Positions 21,872 through 34,335 are shown, numbered from the stretch's first letter. The stretch is DNA of 64,000 nt from Microcebus murinus (GCF_040939455.1 NC_134107.1:11843537-11907536); one strand, 5' to 3'. A program made the numbers and translations. Notes: a model not told the origin generated them from the letters alone.

Positions 21872-23861
21872 CTGTAGAGAGAATGGAGAGAGGGAGAAAT
21901 GACATCAGGAGAGCAAGGTCAGCAGGTCCTCAGGATTGTGACCAGAATGCCACGGGGACCCTGGGTCCAGATGTGCGGCTTGGGCTGTTATACCCACGGC
22001 AGACACCAGCCCTGCAACCCCAGGGAACAGTTGGCAGGCGGGTGCCTGGGTGAGAGCCTGTGCACGCGCACAGACAGATGTAGCTGCCTCATCAAGAATT
22101 CTAGCTTTAATTACAGCAAAACAGAGAGGTAATAGAGAGAGTGACACAGAGAGAGGCTGCAAGGAGACTGAACAGATGAGGTGCCCTGGGCAGGGAGGAC
22201 CCAGGGGGCCTGGTCCTGACCAGCTCCACTTCTCCCTGGGCTGGCATGGGTGACAGATTCAAGGTGTGTGCTTCTTTGGGGCCTGAGCTGAGCAGGCACC
22301 AAGGCTGAAAGGAGCCCCAGGCGATGGCAGGAAGATAAGTAGGGCTGTATGCAGCTCTGAGTCAGCTAGTGCCCCCAACATCTGCCCTGCCATCCCCACC
22401 AGGTTTGACCAGGACTCCCTGCTTCCACCTCGACCAGGGGGCTGCCTGGGTCCCAAAGCAGGGAGGACCTGGAGCCCTGCCCAGAAAGGAAGACACAGAC
22501 ATGGGAGGGGGGGGAGATTGACAGCCAGAGGAGGAAGGAGGCAGAGACAGATGGACAGAGAAGGACAGAGAGGGGTGTAGGTGAGAGAAACAGGAGAGTG
22601 GGAGCCCGAGATGAAGGCTCCCTCTCCCAGCCCTCCCCCACCCCACCCTCTTTCCCCTTCTCTCTCCTCTTCGCCAGCCGGCTGCTGGGGGCGGTGTGAG
22701 GTCCCTAACGATCTCAGCCCCAAAATAAACCCCATTAGTCGCCATGTTCCCTCCTGCGGCTGACTGAGCTCCCTGGGGGTGGGGGTGGGGGGCTGGTCAC
22801 CCAGTTTCTGGGAAGGGAGCCTTGTCTGGGAGGCCTGGAGAACTAGCACTTTGGGGCCTGCGGAGAAGGAAAGGGAAGAGAATACTCTGGCATTCTTTAG
22901 AACATAAATGGAGCAGATGAGATTCATAAAATGCTTAATTAAATAATTAGCCACTAACGACTCCTCTCAAAGCACTTCTTGGGGGGAGAGGGGTACAAGA
23001 GAGGACTTAACCAGAGAGAAGGAGAGAGGCAGATGGGGCCTGGGGGCAAAGCCTGGAGTATGGCTGGAAGAAAAGTTTGGCCCTGGGGGTGGGGAGCTCT
23101 GGGCTGGCACAGGGAGTCCTGGGGGTGCCTGCCGCACTTCCAAGGAGCAATCTGGCTCAGCCAAGATGGTGTCCCAGCTGGTAACATGGGGCCAGGTCCC
23201 CTTGGGTACCTCAAGGTCTCTCATCTCAGAGACTCAGGCAATCAGGGTTAAGGGAGGCCCCCACAGGAGAGGGGGACTCCTGAATGCCTTGGAGAGAGGC
23301 ACTGTATGCAGGCACAGGGAGGAGCTACAGAGAGAAGGGAAGGCTGTTGTCTGAGTCCCAGAGAGGCAATGAGGCCAGCAGGGGGCTGGGGCTGGGGAAA
23401 GTAGGGCCATGAGTCCACTGTGTTCCCCAGAGCAGCACCCACCATCATCGCTCTCCACCTCCACTGACAGGGCCTGAGAGTCAGAGATGGCCCCAGGATG
23501 GGAGGTGGGAGGGGGGCAGGGCAATGGGGAAAGAGCCACCTCCATATCTACTAATAACTGACATCTAGCCCCAGCCTGTGGCTGGGGAACTACCCCCAGC
23601 ACACAAAGGGGGTTTGTCTCTGGCCCCTCCAGCCCCAGGTGTTCTTTCTACCTAGGGGTTCTAGAGGCACAGTGGTGAGCCTTGAACCTTCAGGTTGGGG
23701 CCCAAGTTGAGGGTGGCTGGGGGCAAGATACACAGAGAGCCCCACCCCCACCTGGTGTGGTCACCTGCCTGGAAAGGGCAGGGCCTGGAGGCGGGGAGCC
23801 CAGTAGGCCTCAGCCAGCAATAGTCTCTCCACTCCCAACACTGCAGCACTTCAGATCCGCT

Positions 23862-23875
23862 GTTTCCATGGCAAC
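23862..23875. promoter_or_regulatory. X-box (RFX-type) motif
   Basis: GTTTCCATGGCAAC, an almost perfect palindromic RFX-type site about 2 kb upstream (in gene direction) of the first LNS6 exon. It is a second copy of the motif class seen at 7532. Confidence 0.5.
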
Positions 23876-26829
23876 CCAATACCCAGGGTCCTCCTTCGCC
23901 CCCCTCCGGCTTACAAACTGCACATCTGATTTGGGGGGTGGGAAGGGCCAGGGGAGCTGGGATGCTGACCTTCCTCACACACCTGGACCCATGCCTCCCT
24001 GACCAGAGGCCACAGCCTCTTCAGCCCAGGCTTGAGGGCCTCCCAGTTAGAGGAGGGTTTTATTGGGTTTCTTGGTCCGTCAGAACAAGGAAGGAAACCT
24101 CATCTACCTGGAGGCTGCCCTGGAGTCCCTCAGATCTAGGCGAAAGAGGTCCTTTCTCCTCACTTTCCCACCCGCAATCCCAGAAAGCACATCGCCAGGG
24201 ACAGAGCCCTGTCTGTGCCAGAGAGGGCCGAGGCACAAGCAGGCCTGATGCCCACTGGGCAGTGAGGCAGGGGTGATCAGAGGCGGTGCCCACCACACAG
24301 TCCCGCAGCAGACACATCCCCAGTGACGCACAGCCAGACCCCACACCCACACACAGGCAGCGACTCACCCAGCTGCACACAAAGACCCAGCGTGGAGAGG
24401 CAGACCCCGACAGGAGACGAAGCAGCTGGGAATCATGGCGGTGAGCACACAAAGACTAGCTACCGCAGGTGGCCCAAGGGCAGGGGCTGTCCCAGAGCAA
24501 GCTAGAATGCACACATCCACCCCCAGGCCTTCCCACCTCCCCCACCGCCCCCCAGTCCAATCCAGCCCAGGCCTTCCCCATGTATATCACCCAGCTGCGC
24601 TCACACTGCAGCCAGTTTACTAGGCTGGGCGGGCCTGTTAAAGCCTAAGGGCGTTTATCACATTGTGGGGGGGACCGGCAGAGGGACACTTCTTGTGCGG
24701 AAGAGCTGAAGGATGAATGGTTTATTGAACTGGGGCGCAGTAATTACCCTGGGGAGATATTTCTCTCCCCAGCACCTCGCTGCCACCCGAGGGCGCACAG
24801 GGCTGGGGCGGGGGAAGACACCGGGGCTGAGAGGCGGGGCCTCTGCCGGGTCCCTCCACAGCCTGCTCTGGAGACACCTCCCACCTCTCCCAGGCAAGCT
24901 GTCCTCTGCCCTGCCCACAGACTTCCCCAGGGAAGGCATGACCAGCCTTTTAGGAGACATGGAACCCAGGATAAGGTACTGCATCTAGAATCTCGGACAG
25001 GCTCCAGAAAGAGTTCAGAAATAAGAGGGGCCTAAGCCAAGGCCCAAAATGTTGCCCAAGGGTGATCTAGACCAGTTGTTTCTGACCACCTAGGAAGCTG
25101 CTAGTGCGCTGAATTGTGCATACATTTTAGGGAATGCAACACACCTGAAGCCCAAGGCAAGAGAGCCCCCTGGCCGGACAGCAGATGCCACAGGACAAGA
25201 TTCACCACCTTCTGAGCACACCCAACATCATCTCCTCAATGCCTCCTAGACCCAGAAATTCACTGAATTCAGTGAAACACTCTAAATGGTCAAGAATCTT
25301 CCAGAGTCCCACACACTTGCATTCTAGAAAAAACCAACCAACCATTAATAATGGTTAGCTAACCCAGACCAAACAACATAATCATCCCATGTAAAAACCC
25401 ACCCATGCAGTGATGCCCCTGTGGTTAAAACTACACGTGCACGCCCTGTCTGCCTGTACCCCTGCAGCGTCAAAAGCCATGACAAAAGCCTCTGGAAGAT
25501 CTAGAATTGTAACAGGATAAAACCTCTGGCACAATCCAGAAAAGCCTTGGTCCCAGTGCTCACAGCCCATGCCAACTCTTTGTATATGGACCTTCACAAA
25601 CCAGAGGGAGAGATCTCTACAGGGCCAGATCCCTGAGCTCAGCTCTCTTGATCTAGAATCCCAGAACATAGCCCTTCAATTCTTAACCCCCTGCTTGGCC
25701 AAAAACCATCCTGTCAGAAATCCAAGTTAACACACCCATATTCAGAATCAAAATAAATGCTAGCCCCCTTTATGCACAGGGGTGATAAACCCAGAACCCC
25801 TGGAAGACACTGGCACAGAATAGAACTGGAGTTGACCACTTCATTCCTGGCTCCAAAGAGTACCAGAAATGAAAGTTGGGAGTGGAGAGGACCCTCAAGG
25901 ACTCTGAAGCCAGAATTGGGGGTCAAGGACCAGGAGTGTCACCTCCTCAGCCCATTTTTAGGACTCAGATATGCCAATCCTCCACACGCCAGACAGACAT
26001 CAGGGGCAGGAGAGTCCATGGGTGTCTGGCAGGTAGGGACATTATGTAACAAGAGGGGCTGGGGAATGGAAGGGTAAATGGGTGAAGTGTCAGAGGAGGA
26101 GGGGGAAGGGAAGGCAGAAGCAAATGCAGACCCCAAGAGAAATGAAGTATAGAAGCAGGTGCAGAAGGAACAGAGGCTCCCCCACACTGGGGACGCTAGG
26201 GAGACACTGGCGCAGAGGAAGACTGGCCTAGAAAGGCCTCCAGAGCTGGCCTGGTCCTCCAGCCAAGCATGGGGCCCCATAGGAACTTGTCCTTTCATCA
26301 CCCCCATGGTTAAGGCAAGCAGAAGTGGGGTTCAGTCAGGACAGGTGGCCTCATCCCTACTCTTCCATCTTTCCTTGGGCCCTCTTCTTCCTCTCAGCTT
26401 CCTCACCCTTCACAGGCCCCTCCACACCAGCCGCCCCCTTCCCCCAGCTCCTCCTCTACTTCTGTGAGGCATATGCAGTCACTGGCCCTCTTCCTCCTCT
26501 GCACAGCAAGGGGGTGGCCATCTCCAAGGCAGTCCCAAGGCCAACATTCCATAGGTTCCCTCTCCTTGCTCTTCTGCCCATTTGCCTTCTCTCTGCCTAG
26601 CTCTTGCTTCTCCATGGAACCTTCCTCAGGCACTCCTACCCCAGGCCCTCCTCCCAACCTGCTTAGTGTCCCTGGGCCAGCTTCTCCGACTTTTGCCTTC
26701 CTCTTTCATCTTCTCTCCTCTCTGCCCAACAAGGCTGCCCATGTACCTGACTCCCCTTTCCCATCTCGGCCCTTCCTGCCTCATTGCCCAAAAAGACCAT
26801 GGCCTTTCTAAGTACCTTTGGGAGCAACA

Positions 26830-28600
26830 CTGGGCCTCAAGGGAGGCAGAAAGGGACAATGGAAGGGGAAGCCAGACAGTTCCTGGGGAGGGGAGGGAGC
26901 TAAGATCAAGAGCAAAGTGTGGGGTGGGACATGGAAGAAGAGGAAGAAACTGGAGAGAACTGCTGAGAGGATCCCAGCTTTTCAGAGATGAGAGGAGGGC
27001 AACTATGCTGGGATGAGAGGAAAGGAATGAGGGAGAGAGTCTGAACAGGCTGCTCCATGGGGAGTTGGATGAGGAGAAAATAAAGGCATGAAAACAGACA
27101 TAAGATGAAGTAGGAGAAAAGGGAAGAAGACCAGAAAAGAAGCAAAAAAATTGGAGGTGATATGGTGGCCCAAAAATTGGGAAGCAAGGATAGACGGATG
27201 TAGAACAATGATGTAAGTGGAGGCAGAGAGAGCACAGATGGGAAGGCATGAAAATACAGGGGTGGAGGACAATGGAGGACAAAAGTGGAGTAAAAAATGA
27301 GAGGTGATGTAAACAGGAGGTGAGAAGGGTACAGGGAAGAGAAAGGATGGGGGTACAGAAATGTAGGCCACATGGGTCCAAGAGAGAACTGACAAAGGCA
27401 GTGATGAGAGGTGATGGGAGCTTGGAGGTGTCAGAGTACCCCAGTGGGAGGTGACAGAGATGGAAGGTAAGGATGGAGGACACAGAGAGGGGAGCCACAG
27501 GAGGACAGGTATGGGAGGTGATGAGGGGAACCAATATGGGAGCCATGGTGTACCTATGGGAGGTCATGACAAGACACAGAGATGGGAAGTGATGGGAGTA
27601 AAGAGAAGGAAAGTGATGACTAGACTAAAATGGGAGATAATGGGGTCTCTGGGATGGGAGGTGACAGAAGCTCCAAGATGGCATGTGAAGGAGGGACTGA
27701 GATGGGAAGTGATAGGACAGACATGGGACGTAATGGGGCACAGACACGGGAGGAGACAAGTGCAGATGGGGAGATAGCATCCAGGGAATCTGAAGAGTCT
27801 AAGATATGAAGTGATGAGGGGCCTGAGATGGGGGTGAAGAAGGGTGGAAATAAGAAGAGACAGAAGCCAGACACGGAAGGGGATGGGTTGTGAGAAGGAA
27901 GGAGAAGTCAGTTTTGAGCTGGACAATTATGAAGGGCTGAGATGAGAGGTGACAGTCAGTGGACAGTGACAGAGGACTGACACAGGAGGTGAAGGGGAGC
28001 CTGGGAGCAGAAATTAGAAGTGCCAGGGCTGCAGAGGTGAGAGATGCCGTGGGTCAGAGGTGCAGACAGGGCAGAGACGAGGCAGCATGCAGGGGGACAC
28101 GGGAGATGAGAGGACAAGGATGGGAGAACGGTGGGACAGTGGAGGGTGATCATCTGCGACTAGGTGGAAGACCTGTATTGGGAAAAGAAGGGCAGGTTGC
28201 TGTTGGGACAGAAGAGAAAGAGATACATGAAGAGGTGAAAGAGGCAGAAATGACAGATTAGACGGAGTCTGAGAGGGAGGGGGAGGACGACAGACCAGCA
28301 GTGGGAAGGTGAGGGTAAGGCAGGGGTGGAGGTAAGACAAATGGAGAAATGACAAGGGGCAGAGATGGAGGAGGTGATGCGGAAGAGAGATGGAAGGCAG
28401 AGCTGTAGGAGAGGCTGAAAGGACAGAGAGGGAGGCGATGGGGGTACCCAAATAGGAAGGTGATTACAAACCAGACAGGGGGGTAAGGAGGGGACGGTGA
28501 GCACAGAAAGAAGCAAAGTGATGAAGACAGAGATGAGGGTGATGGCGGGAGTAGAGTGATGGAGGCGAGGGTGGGGCCAAGCTGATGGGAGCTGGCTACG
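26830..28600 (+). repeat. Purine-rich region with degenerate GATGGGAGGTGATG minisatellite
   Basis: The plus strand is almost all A/G over 1.7 kb. From about 27400, units like GATGGGAAGTGATGG, ATGGGAGATAATGGG, GATGGGAGGTGACAG and ATGGGACGTAATGGGG recur roughly every 24-30 bp. It ends about 100 bp below the beta exon donor. Long open frames on the minus strand here are low-complexity Ser/Pro/Leu and not genes. Confidence 0.8.
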
Positions 28601-28714
28601 GGAGGTGAGGGGGCTCCGGGCTGCAGAGTAGAGGGCCGACTGGCAGAGCACAGGTGGGGTGGGGCCCGCGGGGGCCTGGGGGGCCGGCCGGCCGGCATCG
28701 GCAGTGCCACTTAC

Positions 28715-28982
28715 CGTGCCCGCCGCGGGTGAGGAAGGGCATGCGGTTGATGGCGATGGGCACGGTGCCGTGCTTGCTGTGGAAGTGGTGGACGTGGTGG
28801 GTGGTGCTGAGGCTGGAGGAGACCCGGGCCCCCTCGGCCACCCCCAGCAGCAGCAGCAGCAGCAGCAGTGGCAACAGCGGCGGCAGAGGTGGCGGCGGCG
28901 GTGGCGGCGGCGGCGGCAGGGGCCCAGCCAGGGCGGGGGGGCGGTGCGGGCACCCCCCCGGCCCGCTCCCCCCAGGGGGCAT
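28715..28982 (-). CDS. NRXN2: NRXN2 beta-neurexin first coding exon (signal peptide and beta-specific N-terminus)
   Basis: The ATG is at 28982-28980, giving 89 codons plus one base. It encodes [20 protein letters not shown], a run of ten prolines, a leucine-rich signal-peptide core with eight CTG leucines (residues 39-46), then [20 protein letters not shown] and the short histidine-rich beta segment ending PFLTRGGHG. This matches neurexin-2 beta. The donor is gtaagt at 28709-28714. The last G joins CTGGGACC at 21871 to give Ala-Gly, where the alpha form gives Pro-Gly. Beta-neurexin keeps only LNS6, the stalk and the membrane part, and binds neuroligins, LRRTMs and cerebellins at the synapse. 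The start context has G at -3 but C at +4, so it is moderate. Confidence 0.96.
28845..28868 (-). repeat. (CTG)8 / (CAG)8 coding microsatellite in the beta signal peptide
   Basis: Eight perfect CAG units on the plus strand are read as eight in-frame CTG leucine codons of the beta signal-peptide core. Poly-proline GCC/GCG-type repeats follow at 28885-28917. Length changes would alter the hydrophobic core by whole leucines. Confidence 0.95.
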
Positions 28983-29003
28983 TTCGGCCCGGGGGCGGCC
29001 GCC

Positions 29004-29015
29004 TCACAGCCCCAT
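29004..29015 (-). other. Minimal upstream ORF before the beta-neurexin start
   Basis: Reading down the minus strand, ATG GGG CTG TGA occurs at 29015-29004, 21 nt before the beta ATG. The context is GCCATGG, with G at -3 and G at +4, stronger than the context of the real start. It is a start-stop type upstream ORF of three codons if beta transcripts begin above 29015, which the island layout suggests but does not prove. Confidence 0.55.
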
Positions 29016-30010
29016 GGCCGGGGGCGGGGACGCGGGGCTGCGCAGCCCCGCGAAGCCCCCCTCCAGCTCCGAACTCCGGGAGGGGGGGTAAGGGTGAAGA
29101 GAAGGAAAACCAGAGCCCAAGCCTCGGTGCGGAGCCAACGAAATCAACTGGATCCCGCCGGGGAATCGGGGGTCCGCGGAGCGGCAATGCCAAGGTGCAG
29201 GACGCCTGGGTCCATCGCGAGGAGCTAGGGGTCTCTCCGCATCCCGGCGGGGTCGGAGCGGCGCAGAGGGCCGTCAGAAACCCGGGGGAGCGCCCGGGGG
29301 AGGGGGCATGGTGCCGGGTGGGGAGGGAGGGAAGAGCAGGGGCCAAGCAGGGAGGGGAGAGCGGGGAAATCCTGCGGAAAAACCAGCCGGGGCGCGGGCG
29401 GTGCGGCTGGAGAGGAGAAGACGGACCGAGGCCCGGCTCCCGGAAAGCGGGAGACCGACGGCGACTAGGGCCGGCCGCGCCGCTGCTGCCGCTGCCGCCC
29501 GACGGAGGCCGGGGGAAAGGAGGGAGCGGCCAGGGGAGGGGGGGCGGGAGAAGGGGGAAGGGAAGCAAATCCGGGTGAGGGGGAATGAAGGGAGAGGAGA
29601 GGAGGGGAGAGGAGGGGAGAGGAGGGGAGCGGGGCTGAGCAGAGGAAAGGCGCGAGCCTGAGAGATTCCGGTGGAGAGATGGAGGCAGCGGAGTGTTGCT
29701 GCAGAGGCTGAGAGGTGGAAGGGAGAGGGAGGGAGGGAGGGAGGAGAGTGGAGATGGGAGGGGAAGGGGAGCGCGGAAGGAGGAGGGGGCAGGGCGGAGG
29801 GACCGAAGCGGCTCCCGATCGGCGGGCGGCGCTGGGCAGCTCCACCGCGCGGCACCTGGCTAGCCCGCTCAGCGCTCGCCTCTCCTCCGCGTGCGCCCTG
29901 CCCCTCCCCCGCGCCCAGGCGCGCGCTCGCTCGCTCTCCTCCCGCACCCCGCTCCGCGAGAAGGGGCCCTGCTGAATAATTGAAAGGGACTGAGGCGAGC
30001 AAGAGAGGCC

Positions 30011-33000
30011 GCTCTTTTCCTCTTCCTCCCCTTCCCCCTTCCAACTGGACGAACCCCAATAGTGCTCGCTGGTCTAGAGCACCGAGATGCGGGCACCGCC
30101 ACCACTGCACGCACCCCTCTGAACACACGTGCACGCTAGGATGTGGACCGGTGTGGGTATGGAGACACCCACGTGCCCATACAGGCACCAGTGTGTAAGC
30201 AGGCACACGCACACAGGCTCAGACACATACATGCATGCATGTGCTCACAGACACTGGCACACAGAATCACTCTCAGCCAAGTGTGTAGCATGCTCACAGA
30301 CGCATATGTGCACACACATACATGTTTGATCACAGGCAATAAATAGCCATCATACACATAGACACCCCTGCCCCTCCCCTGAAGCTCACCTCCAAAATAG
30401 GGCCATCCATAGCATACAAACAATACACCCAGAACCCGAAGGTATTTCAGAATAAGACAGGCCACTCACACATACATTATCCTCACCACCTCCCCACAAA
30501 GGGTGCTCCCCAACCCCTCTGCACAATCTGCTCCCAGACACCTCCAATCCTTCCTCTCCACTCCCACCACCCCAGCCTCAACCTCTGCCTCCATGAGGGA
30601 GGTCTCAAGGACACCTGTCCACTGAGTGCCCCATTTAGGACAAAACCATTCCTGGACCACTTATGTCCAGCTGAGGAAAACACTTCTTCAGGGTACCCCA
30701 TCAACTGGGATCTGCCCCCCAAACTTTTGGGGGCCTCTAGGAAGCATTTGTCATGGCCCCAGAGGTAATGCAGGGAGACTCCCTTCCCTTCATCTGGAGG
30801 CCATGGTCTGAGGCCCACATCAGCTTGCTGGGGCCAGAGGGAGGGTGTAGGGAGCAGACGGAGCAGAGGATAAAAGAGGGAGAGAAGCAGAGAGCAGAGT
30901 GCACCTGCAGGGAGCTGAAGAAACCGTGTAGCACAGTGAGGAGGGCGGGCAAAGAAGGGGCAAGAAGGGGGGGGTTACGTGAGAAAGGGGAGGGCTGGGA
31001 GATAGGAGGGTGGAGAGGCAGGAGAGAGCTGGCTGCTGCTTATTGATTCTGAACTCCATTTGGGAGCAAACACTGTTACCGTGAGCCTTGTGTGCTGCCC
31101 CCAGCTCAAGGATATAGTCAGGACCCAGGACAGCTCCCGTCGTGCTGCTGCCAGCCTTCCACCCCCGCTAGATGCCAGGGCCAGGTCCTCAGAGGCATCC
31201 AAGAGGAGGCTTGGGGTGGTGCATGGCCCCATGAGGGAAGAGAGACTGCAGGCCAAGGAGCAGGGCTGGGGCTCCCAGAGGCCATTTCCTCCTGCCCTCT
31301 CTGTCCCATCCTTGTGCCCCTGGATCTGGAATATAGACTGACACAGCTCTGAGAAGGCAGAAATTTATGGTCCCAGAGGGAGGGAGGGAGGAGCCGGTGG
31401 CGAGAGGAGAGGAAGGGAAACCGCCTAGAGGCCAATCAATACCAGTGAGTGGGAACTGGAGAGAGGTGGAGGGGGTGAGGCTGGGGAGGAACGGGGAGGC
31501 ATAGAGGGTAGGAAAGAAGGGAGAGACGGAGGTGGGCAAGAGATCAATAGAGGCTGCAGAGACACAGAGACAGGGAGGCAGAGATGGTGAGGAGCTGACT
31601 GCCTGGGAGGGTGGGAGGCGACCTCTGAAAGACAGAGCATCCAGTAGGTGAGTGGGCCAGAAGGGAGCACCTCAGTCCCAAGCCTCAGCCCTGGGGCTTC
31701 AGCTGCATATCAGGACGTGTCTCTCCTTTTATCCCCTTTCTCTCTCATTTCATATTCTCTTTTTCTTTCTCTCTCCACTTGCCTCTCATCGCAGAGATGG
31801 GTTCTCTCCCTCTGATTTTTTTCTCCTGTCTTCCCAGAGCAGAGGCTCCTGAGCCTTGAAGGAACACAAAATTCCCTTCACCCCAGGGGGAGTCCCCATG
31901 TCACAGACAGAGAAACTGAGGCAATAAATGGGAAAGGCTGTTCAGAAGGTCCGACCTCTCCTCGCCCTGGTCCCTCCCAGACCAGACAGCTCCACACCCC
32001 ACCCCAACCATCAGAGGGCAGGTCCTGCTCCTTCCACCGTGGCCGATCCCACCCCCTCCTTCTCTTCTGCTGGGCTCCTGCATGGCCTTATCCATCACCA
32101 AGGCCCCAAGAAGACCAGCCATAGAAAGAGCATGAAATGTCAAGCAGAGGCAAGTTCAAAGGAAGAACAGTCCCAGAAGCGGAGGGGGTGTAGTTTGAAA
32201 AGCCCTGGCAGAGCCCTGCTCCCCAGATTCCTGCCCTGCCCTTCAGGGGTGGAGATCTCAGAGGGTCATCAGGGCCAGCACCACTGGGAGGAACAGCACG
32301 CTGAGCCCGGTGCGGGATCCCAGGTTGCACCCACCTTGTCTTAGCTCCACAGCTTTGCTCAGGCTATGCTGCCAGGCATGAAGACCAGTGCTTGGGGATG
32401 GTGACACTTCCCAAGACGCCAACTATCCCTGCCTCCCGCCAGCCTGGAACCCAGAGGAGGTGCTCTTCCCATGCTGCCAAAAGGTGGTGTTACCCCCCTG
32501 GCCACCCCCACCCCCATCCATTTCTATGCCCTCTTCCTGGAAGGCTCCACTGGGTGGGAGTGAAGCAGTGAGGTAGGCAGCAGCACTTCCAGATGCTGAT
32601 TCCCTCCACCCTGGCAAGAAATGCCCACCAGGGGCATCACCACCACACAGAGCTGAACAACAGTCAGGAACACCTAGGTGAGGTCCTAGCTAAACTCTCC
32701 CTCCCACCCTCATGACTTGGGGTGAGTCCTGTCTCTTCCCGAGGCCTGGTTTCCTCATCAGTTAACCAGGGAAGAAGTCTCCATCCCACTGCCTTCTCTG
32801 AGGATCAAATTACAAGGTCTTTATAAGTTTCAAACACTCAACTATCAGGGGGAAGTGTTATTATTATTAATAAGTTCCAAAGTTCTCATCATCTCCAGAT
32901 CTGTGCAAAGCTGAATTACCTGGCTGGGAATAGGCCCAACCTGAGCCCTATCTTTATACCGTGGCAGCCAGGGCTGAAGGGCCCCTGAACTGGCCATTGT

Positions 33001-33325
33001 CTGGGAGGCTCTGGAAGCCACAGAGAGCAAGAAGTGAGATGTGGGGGTACACAGGGCTGGCCGTGCCAGGAAAGTGCTGAGGGAGATGGGCTGGGCATTT
33101 TTTCAAAGGCAAAGAAAAAACCAAGAGCCCTGATCTCTGGAAACAATAGGTTTCTCCTATAAGGAACTCAGGACTCACCCAGGTGACAAAGGTCCGGCAG
33201 TGTTGTGTGGAAGCAAAGGCACTGGCCTGGGTTCTCACCCTAGATCTGTTGTTAACTACCTCCAGAAACCTACTGTTCTCTCCAGGCCTCAGTCCATGTT
33301 TGTACAATGGAGAAGCTCCATCCTC

Positions 33326-33384
<59 letters not shown>

Positions 33385-34335
33385 TGTGTGTGTGTCTTTT
33401 CCCAGGCAGCTGACTTTTCTGCTTGGTCTTGCAGCAGTGCTACCCCAGGGAAGACAATTTGAGCGATGTCTGAGGAGACTGCACTCTGCTCAACAACCCA
33501 GTCATTGGAGAGAAACTCCAAAGCACCCCACAAAGTAGAAGGTTTCCTCCCCCCACCCTGTTCCTGCCCCAGCTGCCCTGCCTCTGCAAGGCTCTGACCA
33601 GCTGCCGGCCACCAGCCACTAGGGACTGGAAACTGCTGCTCAAGCTGCCCTCTCTGGGGAGGGGCCTAAAACAATATGCAAGTTAGCAAGCAGATGCCCA
33701 GCCAGGGAGAATAACCAATCAAGGACACCACAAAGTGTCCTTGTGGCTCAAAGGGACAACCTGCAGCTAGGATCCTTGGGGGAAAACGAAGGAACAGCAG
33801 GGCCCATGTCCAGGGAAACCAGCGGTCCAACAGCCAGGCCTCCTGGGAACCTCCTAAGCCTGTCCTCTAGGGTGTGGGCCTGCTCCCAGTGGGAAATAAC
33901 GTGCTCCCACTGCACACTCGGAAGGCACCAGACCAAATGGGGTGCAGGTTGATAACAGCCCCCCTCCCTGTGCAATAGTGTTCTGTATGAGGTACAGCAT
34001 GTAAAGCCATCACCAAAATCACACAGGACAGCAACAAGGTCACCCACAGAGGCTGACACCATTGGCTGTGGGTGAAGAGAGCAGAGTCCTACCAGCTCAG
34101 TGAGGAGGAAAGGCCATCTATCAATGGACTGGCCCAGAGATTCAGGCAGCAGCAATCCTGCACAGCCCCAGGAGAAAGACTCCGAAAAGGGATAGCAGCT
34201 AGCAGCTCCCCTTGGACTCCCAAGACAGGGATGAGAAGGAAGCAAGCAGCATGGTTCTTGGGCTCCCTGGCAGTCTCTATGGCTGGGAATGGGCCCAGAT
34301 CCCCCCTGAGACCCCCATCTCTTCCAAGCACTTAC
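30011..34335 (-). other. NRXN2 alpha intron, part upstream of the beta promoter
   Basis: A CA-rich degenerate stretch at about 30100-30350 resembles the 2.2-4.2 kb minisatellite in reverse orientation. MIR-like fragments in reverse orientation lie at about 32725-32865 and 33195-33320, and a (TG)n run at about 33329-33394. Nothing else is recognised. Confidence 0.75.
33329..33394 (+). repeat. (TG)n microsatellite
   Basis: A GT run of about 65 bp with one A interruption. Confidence 0.95.

Larger units (their letters stand above)
21872..28639 (-). other. NRXN2 alpha/beta intron, part downstream of the beta exon
   Basis: Contains an AT-rich stretch at about 22690-22970, an X-box-like motif at 23862-23875, a TAAAC-containing stretch at about 24600-24770, and a purine-rich region with a degenerate minisatellite at about 26830-28600. 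No exon or SINE was recognised. Confidence 0.75.
28640..30010 (-). promoter_or_regulatory. NRXN2: CpG island, beta-neurexin-2 promoter and 5' UTR
   Basis: A stretch of about 1.35 kb is very GC- and CpG-rich and contains many GC boxes (GGGGCGG and the reverse), overlapping the beta first exon. No TATA box was seen. Upstream of about 30010 the composition falls back to CA-rich intron. Its place in the alpha intron just before the beta start identifies it as the internal beta promoter. The exact transcription start cannot be read from sequence. Purine-rich repeats such as GGAGGGGA (29590-29635) and GGGAGGGAGGGA (29720-29750) lie within it. Confidence 0.8.

Noticed and set aside
26626..27567. 313-codon open frame on the minus strand, rich in Ser, Pro, Leu and Phe
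   Set aside because: It is produced by the homopurine tract, where stop codons are rare on the pyrimidine strand. Composition is low-complexity with no domain.
28711..29568. 285-codon minus-strand frame across the beta exon
   Set aside because: A different frame from the true beta reading frame in a CpG island; GC-rich sequence has few stops.
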